This document shows positions 1 to 10,064 of a DNA stretch of 64,000 nucleotides, in pieces. Numbering within the stretch: the stretch's first letter is position 1; each line of letters starts with the position of its first letter. The notes under the pieces are model-generated. The model did no database searches and was not told the origin of the DNA. It worked only from the letters and a program-made list of their open reading frames with translations. Made by a program: the position numbers and the translations under genes. Source of the stretch: Sphaerolaimus hirsutus (taxonomy: Eukaryota; Nematoda; Chromadorea; Monhysterida; Sphaerolaimidae); NCBI GenBank assembly GCA_964036195.1, contig OZ038457.1, positions 8,273,147-8,337,146 of the forward strand, in the 5' to 3' direction.

Positions 1-102
1 AGAGTTGAAAACTCTTAGGGACTCTCTCTCCTAAAATACATGCAATTTGAGCGCTTATCTTAATATGAATGCTGCTGGATGACTGAAATAAGCAATAATC
101 TA

Positions 103-1550
103 AACACCTTCCCGGACAAGTTCACCACCCATTTTTTTATTTCACTTCGAATGAAATATCTCCGTCCATGGGGGTGTTATAAAGCTGAAACTTTGTATAT
201 ATTAAGTTGTAAGACCCCCTTACTCCCCAACAATGGGGGGAGGTGCGGCGACTCACTACAGGGTGGGTCGCCCTATATGCAAAAAAATTTTGTGGCGTTT
301 TTGGTGTCCCAAGCAAGTTCACCACCCACTTGATTAGCTACACTTTGAAGGCTATATCTCCAGCTGTGAGGGCGGTAGAAAGCTGAAATTTGGGGGATGT
401 CTTGCCAACAACCCCCCTCACAATACACCAGTGGGGCGGCTGCCGACGACCCACTAAAGCATGGGTCACTGCATAGAAATTTGATAATTTTTCCCAAACA
501 AGTGTCCCAAACAAGTTCGCCACCCAACTGCATTATAAAAAAATGTTGTGAGAACATACCTGATATAAAATTGAATCAGATATAAACCCTAGTTCTGCTC
601 ATTAAAAATTTTTCAGTAGGGCACCCACCCTGTCCCATAAACAGCAGATTGAAAATATCACTTTAAACCAATTTTTTGTATCACACTTAAAAAGTTGGTT
701 TACAAAGTTCACTAGGGGAGGGTCTAAGGTTCAAAGTTATGTAAACAACATAACCTCTCAAATGCTTCCATAAGGAAATTTATTTGGGGTGAATGAAAAA
801 GTGAAAATTTTGTCAAATTTTCTTCCTGAAATGACATCATTTTGACATCATAGAATTCACCCCAAGTAAAGTTCCTTATGGAAGCATTTTAGAGGTTATG
901 TTGTTTACATAACTTTGAACCTTAGACCCTTCCCTAGTGAACTTTGTAAACCAACTTTTTAAGTGTGATACAAAAAATTGGTTTAAAGTGAAATATTCAG
1001 TCGGCTGTTTATGGGACAGAGTGGGTGCCCCACTGAAAAAAAAATTTTTTTGGCTGAAATAGTGTTCCAACCCGATTCATTTTTATATTAGGTATGTTGT
1101 TGCAACATTTTTTTAATGCAGTTTGGTGATGAACTTGTTTTGGGACACTTGGGCTGTTTTTAGAAAATGGTTAACTTTATACGCAGTGACCCATGCTTTA
1201 GTGGGTCGTTGGCAGCCGCCCCACTGGTGGATCGTGAAGGGGGTTGTTGGCAATACATCCCCCAAAATTCAGCTTTCTACCACCCTCACAGCTGGAGATA
1301 TGGCTTTCGTAGTGTAGCCAATCAAGTGGGTGGTGAACTTGTTTGGGACACCAAAAACGCCAAAAAAATTGTTGCATATAGGGCGACCCACCCTGTAGTG
1401 AGTCGCCGCACCTCCCCCATTGTTGGGGAGTAGAGGGGTCTTACAACTTTATACATACAAAGTTTCAGCTTTATAACACCCCCATGGACATAGATATTGC
1501 ATTCGAAGTGAAATAAAAAAATGGGTGGTGAACTTGTCCGGGAAGGTGTT
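103..1550. mobile_element. Foldback (long inverted-repeat) DNA element, TA-flanked
   Basis: The outer ends read AACACCTTCCCGGACAAG and its reverse complement, and both are bordered by TA (101-102 and 1551-1552). Each arm is roughly 680 bp and pairs with the other around a spacer near 780-855. Each arm also contains two diverged direct subunits of about 190 bp that begin with a shared 'caagttcaccaccca' block. No transposase is encoded, so this is a non-autonomous foldback element. The TA duplication suggests a Tc1/mariner-type or similar enzyme, which is inference. Short open frames inside it are by-products of the repeats. Confidence 0.85.
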
Positions 1551-1552
1551 TA

Positions 1553-1824
1553 TATTAAAAAAACTAAACTGAAGTGGCACGAACACAAACAAACAAACTA
1601 CACCGGTGATTGCCTCAAAGTACAACCTGGAGCAATTGTAAACTAAAACCGAGAATAAAAATCAGACTAGACTCTGGTTTCGCTGCACACGTGTATGTGA
1701 ATCCACAAACTGGTGTACGAATCGATTTCTACATTCAAATGGAAAATCTTGGAATTTTTCGCATTCAAACTCAACCAACTGGAACGAATTTTGCGAAAAA
1801 CACCCAAATTTTCCATTTACACGT
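1553..1824 (+). other. Flank outside the Polinton with a short open frame of unknown meaning
   Basis: This is the only unique DNA between the foldback element and the Polinton. A plus-strand frame is open from about 1610 and runs into the Polinton end. Read across the empty insertion site (1830 joined to 38387) it would stop two codons later. The composition looks somewhat protein-like (for example FYIQMENLG), but I recognise no family and see no start codon or clear splice acceptor. It could be the last exon of a host gene or chance. Confidence 0.2.
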
Positions 1825-1830
1825 GTGTAC
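1825..1830. repeat. Left 6-bp target-site duplication of the Polinton
   Basis: The sequence gtgtac lies directly outside the left inverted terminal repeat and is repeated exactly at 38381-38386. A 6-bp duplication is the family hallmark of Polinton/Maverick insertion. Confidence 0.93.
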
Positions 1831-1918
1831 AGCAGTATACCATAGCACATGGACTTACTAACGGAAATAAGCGAGTACATTACCTTGGCGGACACCTTCC
1901 GGACATTTGTGTACGAGT
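1831..1918 (+). repeat. Left inverted terminal repeat of the Polinton
   Basis: It starts agcagtataccatagcac and is identical to the reverse complement of the right end for the first 79 bp, then one mismatch, then nine or so further matching bases. Beyond this the two ends keep only a shared palindromic core around gttccaatgac-tcattggaac. Near-identity of the ends points to a recent insertion. Confidence 0.92.
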
Positions 1919-2050
1919 GAGGTGTTACCTCATTCGTTCCAATGACATCATTGGAACGAGTGTGGGTGTTCTCACTTGTACCTAGTGTCCGGAATATGTC
2001 TATCAAGGTTGTTTACTCACTTATTTCCGTGAGTAAGGACTGTGCTATTG
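1831..2050. repeat. Terminal palindrome at the left Polinton end
   Basis: The outer repeat (1842-1925) is followed by a degenerate inverted copy of itself (about 1965-2047), so the whole end can fold into one imperfect hairpin centred on the palindrome near 1943-1955. The right end has the palindromic core, with an ATF/CREB-type tgacgtca at 38253-38260, but lacks the second inverted copy. Whether the palindrome serves as a replication terminus or a regulatory site is inference. Confidence 0.7.
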
Positions 2051-2481
2051 GATGGAAAAATCGAGGGGGTCCAAATTTTTTAAATAGTCTCTTTATTGAC
2101 ATCAGTAACCAGTCACCAAATATTGAAAAGTATAAAAACACAATTCCAATAGTGAAAAGTCAGTAAAAATGCAGAACATATTTAGTCTCTGTATTTTTTG
2201 CCCATTTTTTTCATGGCCATAGAATGTTTGTGGCCAGGGGATTTTTTGTCATATTTTTTCTTATACTTATCACACTTATCACTTGTCTCTCTGTCAGTTT
2301 TGTTGCTGCTTGTGGCCCTATCAAGCAAACACCACTCTGTCTGTGTGCCAGTGGTGGTCAGGGTGCGGCTGAGAACGGCTTTTTTGGCAGATTCGAACAG
2401 CCTGTTTTTTTTTGGGGGGGGTGGGTGTTTGCATATAAAATGAAGTGAAAAAGCAATGTCATGTGAATGAGTATTTTTGCA

Positions 2482-2964
2482 CTACCTTTTTTGAACAGAA
2501 TCATTTTCATAGCACTCTGTGGGTTTGATTGTTTTTTGAAAACTGTGTGTATGATGCATTTTGCGATCATGCCTATTTTTTTCAGCTGCAACATCCACAT
2601 TTCGCCAGTTGAAAGTGACAAATGGCAGCATATCTTTGGGGATGTTCACTGATTCATGGTTGAAGCATCCAGTGCACACAAGATATGGCATATGCAGCAT
2701 GAATCGATCTGTTTTACCCCCAGTGCAAAAGGTACAGCTGCATGGATTGTTTTTTACGATGAAAATGGGTGTGAATTTCAATTTGGGGGGAAGGGAGGTG
2801 AAAATGGGAACTGACATGTGCAAAATAAGTCCACTTTTTGTCAGAATGCACTGATCTCTGAGAGCAAAATGTTGAAAACTTTCCAAAATTTGAGAATTTT
2901 TGGCTGGCTGTGCATATTCATCATCTGACAAATGCATAAAAACCTTGTCTGCCCACCCAGCCAC
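2482..2964 (-). CDS. Unknown Polinton accessory gene part with Cys motifs
   Basis: This is an open stretch of about 160 codons ending at 2482. It has no recognised family. Two closely spaced CxxC pairs (CSCTFC and CTGC, roughly two thirds along) suggest a small metal-binding fold. It lies downstream of and on the same strand as the 3045-3870 stretch, and the two may be exons of one transcript. Upstream in its own direction the sequence looks like intron ending in a pyrimidine-poor acceptor, so the start is uncertain. Confidence 0.4.
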   Translation of the reverse strand: MAGWADKVFMHLSDDEYAQPAKNSQILESFQHFALRDQCILTKSGLILHMSVPIFTSLPPKLKFTPIFIVKNNPCSCTFCTGGKTDRFMLHMPYLVCTGCFNHESVNIPKDMLPFVTFNWRNVDVAAEKNRHDRKMHHTHSFQKTIKPTECYENDSVQKR

Positions 2965-3044
2965 ATTTGCAGGGAGATCTCCTGCACCAAATATTGTACA
3001 TTAAAAAAGCATGGAAAACAAAAGTTTTCCCCCCCCCCAATGCA

Positions 3045-3870
3045 CTAACTAGTCAAATACTGCTTGATGTTTTGATAAATCCGGCACTTTTTTGCAGGAT
3101 CCATGACTGCACTTTTGTCAATGGCACTGATTTTTGGTCTGCATGATGGATGTAGCATGGAGAAATCCATGTTATATGGAATTCTGTTCACATTGCCTGT
3201 GACTGCCCCCACTGAAACTGACGACGACCAACCAGCACGCAGGCATTGTACAGGTGGGAGTCCAACAGTGTCAGAAAATCGATCTATTGGTACGTAGTGG
3301 ATTTCTGTTTTGGGGGGGTTATTTGGCAGCGAAGTGACAAGGTAAAAATGTAAATATACGCATGCAAAACAGATGAGAAAAATACTGACGTATGGAGTCA
3401 TGGAAAAATCGTTTCAAAATTGTTGTAATCATGCAGTAGGCTTGCTTATTGGTCAGTGCCACAGAAAGATGCTGCATAAAACCATTTGGGATGCGGACAT
3501 GAATTACCGGATTTGTAAATTGCCAGTCTACGGTGTATACCTGAACAGAGAGATATTTTTACTATACGTATCTTTTATCAATTTAACACTTAAATCCCAC
3601 ATTTCAGACCCACCTGCAGTTTAACACTGCAGCCATTGTATTTCAAATGAAGGCATTCAGTTTCAGCAGACACAAAAGCAGTGATTGTGGCAAAAGCATA
3701 CACTGCACTTTTCAGAGCAAAATTGGTGAATTTCATGGCCTTTGCAGGCATGCCTTCTATCTCTCTCATATTTTTGTTGGTTGTTTTTATAGAAATCTCC
3801 ATAGAAGTCATTTTGTTCAAATGTCATATGATATGTGGGAAAGTGATGAAGAATGTTGAATTTGTGATAC
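3045..3870 (-). CDS. Unknown Polinton accessory gene, several coding stretches
   Basis: Protein-like stretches on the minus strand lie at about 3045-3330, 3400-3540 and 3605-3830, separated by intron-like A+T-rich gaps. The distal stretch contains a hydrophobic segment (AVYAFATITAFVSA) that could be a membrane span or an internal signal. The 3' stretch ends in a stop at 3045. No family is recognised. Position between the Polinton end and the glycoprotein-like gene suggests an accessory role. Confidence 0.35.
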
Positions 3871-4107
3871 GGTTTGTCTTCTGTTTTCAGATATACAAAG
3901 TTTTCAAGTAGTGGAAAGGAATTTGATAAAATTTGCATTTTAAATTGGGTTTTGGGGGTTTTGGGTGAAATGTTACGGTTGTTGGGCACCCAAATATGCA
4001 GCAAAAATTTGACACATAAACGGAGCAGCGGCGATGGTAGCCATTTCAAAAGACACTTCAAAAGATGATGATCCATGATCTGTTTTGCATAATAGGTCGC
4101 ATTAATG

Positions 4108-4620
4108 TCAAGAAATGGTCACCGCCGCCGCCGCACCACCGCGCGCCGCTACGCGCCACGCGCGTCGCACACGACGCAGCGACGAAAACGATCGACCGCC
4201 GCTCCGCTCGACCCGCTAACCACCACCCGCCGCCTGCCGCAGGTAACAGCCGCGCCACGCCGCGCCGCGCCGCCGCGCCGCCGCCCGGCAGCATCGTAAA
4301 AACACCTGCAGCTACCGCCACTTGAGAATATGGCGCCGCGCCGCGCCGCGCCGCCGCGTCGCTGCCGCACGAGATTGCGGCGACCACAAACGACGACGAC
4401 GTGAACAACAACTTAATTGTGCCACTTGATAGGCATGACAGCACAGATTTACATTTTGGGTCAACATTCTGTTGACGACGTCGGTCGTTGTCGTTTGTGG
4501 CGGCCGTAATGTCGCGCTGCCGCGCCGCCGCGCCGCGCCGCGCCGCCGCTCCATCAAATTGTCGCCGGACGGACAGCCGCCGCCGCCGCCGCCATGACGT
4601 CGTATTTCGAAAAACAGCTG
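4108..4620. repeat. G+C-rich palindromic island in the Polinton
   Basis: This half-kilobase is strongly G+C-rich while its surroundings are A+T-rich. It is built of gcgccgc-type runs and contains an inverted repeat: the block around 4325-4405 (cgaccacaaacgacgac) pairs with the block around 4475-4555 (gtcgttgtcgtttgtgg). Arg/Ala-rich open frames on both strands are a by-product of the composition. It may be a transferred fragment, an inserted element or a replication/regulatory island. Confidence 0.6.
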
Positions 4621-4639
4621 GGCAGACATGATAGAATAT

Positions 4640-5230
4640 ATGTCAACTGTGGATTGTCAACTGTTATTGTGTTGTAGATAGTGGTAACTATCGTTACTTA
4701 AGTGAAATATGCAACAATGTCAATTGAAAAACGTCAACTAAATTATAGTGAATTGTTTTTATTTGATAAAGATTGAATAATAAGTATGAACTATAAGAAT
4801 ATTTCAATGTATTTTTAGTTGACATTGAGTTGACACAACTTTGTAATGTCAACTAGATTCATACGTATACGAACTGTCTGCACATTGTATTTTTGTGTGT
4901 GGATATTTACGTGGCGCGTGCATATTTCCAGCGCAGTCCGGGGTGGGGGCGTCAAAAATCGATCGATCGTTGAATGTGCAGTCAGTGAAAAACATGAATG
5001 GAAAAAGATTGCGGTGGTGTAGTCACGTGGGCAAAACTGAAAAAGGGGGGCAATCGAAGATAAGTCAATTGTCAATAAAGTGTCAATTTTCAAGTGACAA
5101 GTGTCATGATAAAATGTTTTGAAATATATTGAAAATGTTTGGGGGTTTTTTTTCACTTGATTTAAGATTATTATCATGATATTTGCTATCTGAAAGTTGA
5201 CATTTTATTGACAATTGTATTGATGTGGAA
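4640..5230. other. Cluster of GTTGACA/TGTCAAC motifs
   Basis: Within about 600 bp the motif tgtcaact, its reverse complement agttgaca and close variants (tgtcaatt) recur about a dozen times in both orientations, for example near 4640, 4655, 4725, 4815, 4845, 5065 and 5195. No gene is visible here. The arrangement resembles a cluster of protein-binding sites or decayed hairpin transposons. The same motif occurs at 47820-47865, in the host asparaginase gene. Confidence 0.4.
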
Positions 5231-5688
5231 TTGTGGCCTATACATACAGTTTGTATAGAATGTACACATCTGGATTTTGCTCTTTCACTGCGAGTTTTTT
5301 GCAGTGTCAGCGGGCGGCATTTTTCCCCACGAGCTACACACATCAAATCAAACGTCAGGTGTTTTTTGAAAGGGGTTGAAATACGAAAAAAGTTGCATTT
5401 CGATGAAGTTGATCCTGAGGAATGCAATAAATGCAATAAAATTGAGCAAAAATGTGGGTGAAACAAAATGTTTAAAACAAATCGTAAAAATTTAAAACTA
5501 GTTCAGTTTTTTTCAAAAACAAATTCGAAAATTCCTAAAATAATCACTTTGAAAGCATTCCAATCACTTTGGGGGCAGTATTTAATGCCTGGCAGGCTTT
5601 CCCAAGAGGCATTCAGTTCTTTTTGGCTGCATTTCTACCACTTGGTCATCATCATCATCCAGTGTGATTGGATCGAACAGTGCTGTGA

Positions 5689-8600
5689 TTACATGTTGTT
5701 TTGATTTCTATCAAAGTCAAAACTGCTGTACATCACAGCACTACTTGTATATGAACAGTTATCAGATAAGCTTGAAGAATAGGACCCACCACCAGTAGAA
5801 CAACTAGGTTCATCAATATTGTGGATTTCTGCAGCAGTTGTGATCTGAGTCCTATTTGTGGCTGCCGCATGAATTGCACTTTGAATGTGTGATGCCAGTG
5901 AAAATTGCACGCGCCCCTCGGCCGGCGGCTAAAATGCATTTTGAAGCAATAGATTGTCAAATTTATGAATATTTCATGTTTTATTTACCTTTAATTGTAC
6001 CGTATTTCCTTGAAAATATTCCATCTAAAAACTTTTCATCTCAAAATAAACCCCCTGGGGGGATATTTCGAGGAAATACGATAGTTACATTTTCGCATTG
6101 ACTACTTACCCCAATTCTAGGTGTAGCAGTAGCAGCACTTTCATCGAATGCCACATTTGTATGTTCCGAGCGCGATGGAAATACCGTTGTTTCTTGCCTG
6201 AAATTTTAGTTACAATCAGTGGATTTTTTATAATGATACAAAATCATTGAAACTTTTCCAAAAATTTGTTGTAAGTCCAAGACATTTAATTATTAAGTGT
6301 ATACATTGTTTTACAGCCAAGTTTTCACATTCCAAGAAACTCACAGAGGCACTTCATCAGAAACATTGTCATTTGCCGTTTTTTTCTTGTAGATTCCATA
6401 GAATGTAACTGCCAGCACAATGAGAAGAAGCAGTGAAAATAGGCCCAAACCCATTAAGCCATTGATCATTGCCATTTCAGACTGAAAATTGAAATTGAAA
6501 TTTGACTGAAAATTGATTTAAAGAACCAAAATAATTAAAAATGATGATAATCAATGTTACATTGTGTGCATTTTCCAAAAATTTCATTTTTGCCTCAAAT
6601 GACTCTAATTGACTAGTGATTATTTTGAGCATTTTTTCAGTGGATTCATTATCACCACTGTTTGCTGCCATGAGATTTTGGAGATTCATTTTGCATGGCA
6701 TTGGGTCATCACTCATCACTTTCTCATTTTTCAAAGTTTTAGGCATTTCCGTCGATGAGTGGAATGTTGTGGGAACTGGTTTAGGCATTTCCGTCGATGT
6801 GTGGTGGAACGTTGTGGGAATTGGTGTGCTTGTTGTGGTAGGAACATAGGCCTGGAGGCAGTCCCTCAAGCCTTACAAAGTGTAAAAGTAAAGTGTCAAG
6901 TGCAAAGTCAATTAATGAACTTTGTGCGACTATTGACAGTTTACTATATTTTTGACTTTACATTTGACATTTTACTTTACACTTTGCAGGACTTGAGGGA
7001 CTGTCACCAGTGTAGAAGAAGATTTGTCAGTGCTAGAAGTCAATTGCTGTTTCTGCATGAACTTTTTGATTTGTCCCATGAAAATTTTCACTTGTGAAAC
7101 CAGTTTCATGTTTTCAGCCACAGCCAATGCACACTCATTTTCGCGTGCCATTGAAAGCTTCTGAAAATATTTAACTAATTAAAGTGCACATAATTGTTTT
7201 TTCAATTTTCACTGATTTTACAACAAACCTGATTTGCAATCATGGTATTATTGAGTATTTTAAATCCATTCATCATGCCAGAGAACATGCATATCAATGT
7301 CTCATTATTGTCTTGCAAAGCATTTACTATTGAAATCTGTGAAAAAATAGCAAAAAAGCTGAATGGAGTATTTTTGACATGAGAAGAAAATTTAAGGATT
7401 TACATGGAAATCAGTCATGGTTTGCCTTTGGTTTTTTGTATTCAGTGCCAATTGTGATGACATGTTTGCAATTTCATTTGTAATGTTTGTGCTGATAATA
7501 ATTGCCATTTTTGCCATGCCATTTTCCATTTTTGCCATGCCATTTTCCAATATAGTCTGATTGAAGCTTGGGATATTTCTAGTCAGTTCTGATGCCAGAT
7601 GTGCACTTTCATTTTTGAAGCTTGCACAGATGTCATTTTTCAGATTTTTCATGTTGGATATTATTGCAGTCTCATTGAAGCTTTTTGTGTTCAATGAAGA
7701 CATGTGAGTAGCTATTTCTGTGAAGCTTGTTTTCATAAAGTTTGTCACTTTGTTCATGCCATTTTCCAATTTATTGTCAAGTGCATTTTGGATTTCCTGT
7801 GTGGCATGAGTAAATGTAATACTTGTAAAAATTTTGAATGAAAATTCAAAAACAATTATGTGCATACCGTAACGAGTTGTTTCAGGTCACAGCATGAGCT
7901 TTTGCTAGTAGTGTTAAGCATCAGTTTCACATTTTCCAAAATTATGCTTGAATTCAATGCGGGACATGTCATGTTCTTTTTATTGATTAGATGTTTTAGT
8001 TGATCTAGAGCCGTATGACTGTGCTGATCAATATTTTTCATTGTGGTTTCACTGAATACACCAATCATAGTTTGTAGCATTTTTATGTCATTTTCATGAA
8101 GTTTGCATGTGCCAATTCTTGGCGCATCAAATGCTTGCATTTTCTGCGTTTTGTAATGAACCATGTAAAGCACACTATTTCCCACAACATTCGAATAAAA
8201 AAACTGGCAAAAATAAAATCGAAAGCTAACTAACGGATTTGGAAATGACAACTGTGTCAGATGGCTGTGTCCTTAAATATTCCAGATCAATCACTTTGCT
8301 TGTGGTGCTTGGTAGTGCACTGGTGCTTGCCGGTGTGCTGGTAGTGGTTCTGGTCATTGTGCTGGTGCTGGCCTGTGCGCTTGTGTCAATCTTTTCCATG
8401 TGCTCTGTGGATGCGATGCTGAATAGCTTTGACAATGGCAGGCTGGCAGTGGTACTCGTCGTCGGCAGGCCACATTGCACTTCCGTGTTCGGTCCAAGTC
8501 TGCAGATTTTAGATATTTAAAGCATATGATTATTTCGATATTTACTCTCTACATTCCCCCCTTATTTCACACGTCTCTCATATTTACATGTACATAATAA

Positions 8601-9300
8601 AAAGTATGCGAAACAGTTTCTAATTTTTGAATATATTTACCTTGGCGCCAAGCCCGTTCCGAGATCGCAATCTTTAGTTGGCAGGATTATTTTTGTGCCT
8701 CGGTTCCATTGAAATAAAACATCTTCCTGCGAGTGTGAAAACGGTTGCATGACATTTGACATTTTACAGGGCATTTTACAGGATTTAGGAGTAACATTAG
8801 GGGTGAGATTTTTGAACAAAAATAAAAAAATCATTCCCATTTTACAGTACATTTTCCAGGTTTTTGACACTTTGCATGACACTTGACATTTTACAGGGCA
8901 TTTTTCTCTGTTTTGAGAGTCGCATCTTTTTAATATAAAATGTCTACATTGCTATCACAGATGTTCAATCTCACCATTTCCATGGTCCTAAAATCAGCCC
9001 CCATGCAATCGATCACGCCGCCGTTCGGATTTCGTGGACATTTGCACCAAAAACAGATGCTTCTCAGCGTACAGTCATTGTCGCCTGTAAAGTTTCGCAT
9101 TTTAATAGAATTGCATTTACATGGTTTTGTTAATTGGCTCCTAATAGAACGACAGTCTTTAATAGAATAGCATTTTTGATACAGCTAGAAAAACGTTAAA
9201 TTTTTGACTTTTAAATTTTCAGAAATAACTTATTTTAACGAACTCACCAAATATGGCGCAGAAAATAATTAAATAGTGCCATATTTCCATTTCTTAGTAG
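5689..9300 (-). CDS. Type I membrane glycoprotein-like gene of the Polinton (envelope/attachment candidate)
   Basis: A series of minus-strand coding stretches separated by short intron-like gaps has the plan of a large type I membrane protein. In order it shows a hydrophobic signal-peptide-like start (about 9255-9295, MEIWHYLIIFCAIF), a Cys-rich block with CxC/CxxC spacing (about 8935-9220), a Thr/Ser-rich mucin-like stretch (8240-8470), a long helical region with repeated Asn, Met and Lys and several N-x-T/S sites (7160-8200), a second Thr/Pro-rich stretch (6700-6860), a single 24-residue hydrophobic membrane span followed by Lys residues (about 6390-6475), and a Ser-rich cytoplasmic tail ending near 5689. 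I recognise no named fusion-protein family. Attachment fibre, envelope protein or captured host surface protein are all possible. The plan is visible in the sequence; the function is inference. Confidence 0.55.
5998..6083. mobile_element. Small TA-flanked MITE (CCGTATTTCC ends) inside the Polinton
   Basis: The ends read CCGTATTTCCTTGAAA and its inverse TTTCGAGGAAATACG, with TA on each side, and the total length is 86 bp. The same termini occur on the larger element at 42637-43698 in the host gene, so one family has entered both the Polinton and its host. Confidence 0.7.
6858..7012. mobile_element. Hairpin MITE coinciding with a Polinton gene intron
   Basis: The arms CAGTCCCTCAAG.CCT.CAAAGTGTAAA pair over about 45 bp around a short loop. 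On the minus strand the arms supply a gtgtaaagt donor and a tttgtaag acceptor, so the intron of the glycoprotein-like gene is essentially the hairpin itself. It shares its outer GGAGGCAGTCCC end with the hairpin at 17548-17706. Confidence 0.7.
8747..8905. repeat. Direct repeats of gcatgac.ttgacattttacagggcatttt
   Basis: The block at about 8747-8779 is repeated at about 8874-8905, with further partial copies between. Relatives occur at 17640-17690 and, outside the Polinton, at 52360-52480. On the minus strand the motif reads ctgtaaaatgtca and contains a potential splice donor. It lies in an intron-like gap of the glycoprotein-like gene. Confidence 0.6.
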
Positions 9301-9309
9301 TAATTCTTC

Positions 9310-10060
9310 TTGACTTTAGAAGTGAAACCAAAATTTATAAAGTGCTGTTAGTAGAGTTAAAAACGTCCGGATTTGGCTCTTTTTATATTTTCGATGTTTG
9401 ATTTTGAAATGCCAAAAAATTTGTTTTGGATACCGGAAGAAAAAATGCATTTTTACCTTTAACCACAATGTTTAGTTTAGTATTTAGATAGTCTGAAGCC
9501 ATTTTACATGCCGCTTTTTATTTATTCATATTCGATATAATTTAAGGGGGCCGTATTTAATAGAGAACATTCATATTTATAAGTAGAATTAGATTTGAAT
9601 ACATTTATTATTTGAAACGTCATTCTATTGGAGATGTCGTTCTATTGGAGATGCCGTTCTATTGGAGATGCCGTTCTATTGGAGATGTCGTTCTAATTCT
9701 ATTGGAGATGCCATTCTTTTGTAGGTGCCATTTTTGGAGATGTCGTTCTTTTGTAGGTGCCATTTTTTGGAGACGCCATTCTATTGAAGACGCCATTCTA
9801 TTGGAGACGCCATTCTATTGGAGATGCCATTCTATTCAAGGCGTCATTATTTTCAAGGCGTCATTCTATTCAAGCCATCATTCTATTCAAGGCACCGTTC
9901 TATTGAGGATGCTGGCACCGTTCTATTGAGGGTGCCGTTCTATTGAGGGTGCCGTTCTATTGGAGATGTCGTTCTATTCGAGGTGCCATTCTATTGGAGA
10001 CGTTAACAAGCTAATAAAATAAAAAATAAGCTAACAACATAATGATGTATTTTGTCATTG
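9310..10060. repeat. Minisatellite of about 18-bp units (core 9613-10003)
   Basis: From 9613 to 10003 the unit ttctattggagatgccg repeats about twenty times with drift (tcaaggcgtcat, tgaggatgccgt). Shorter related words (taatagaacgac) lie at 9095-9170 and at 54540-54690 outside the element. The stretch separates the minus-strand glycoprotein-like gene from the plus-strand gene block. I see no gene in 9310-10060. Confidence 0.85.
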
Positions 10061-10064
10061 TATT

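Noticed and set aside
4065-4629. Arg/Ala-rich open frames on both strands
   Set aside because: They come from the gcgccgc composition of the palindromic island and have no gene features.
9613-10003. Possible CRISPR-like array
   Set aside because: The units are contiguous and there are no unique spacers. It is a minisatellite in animal DNA.
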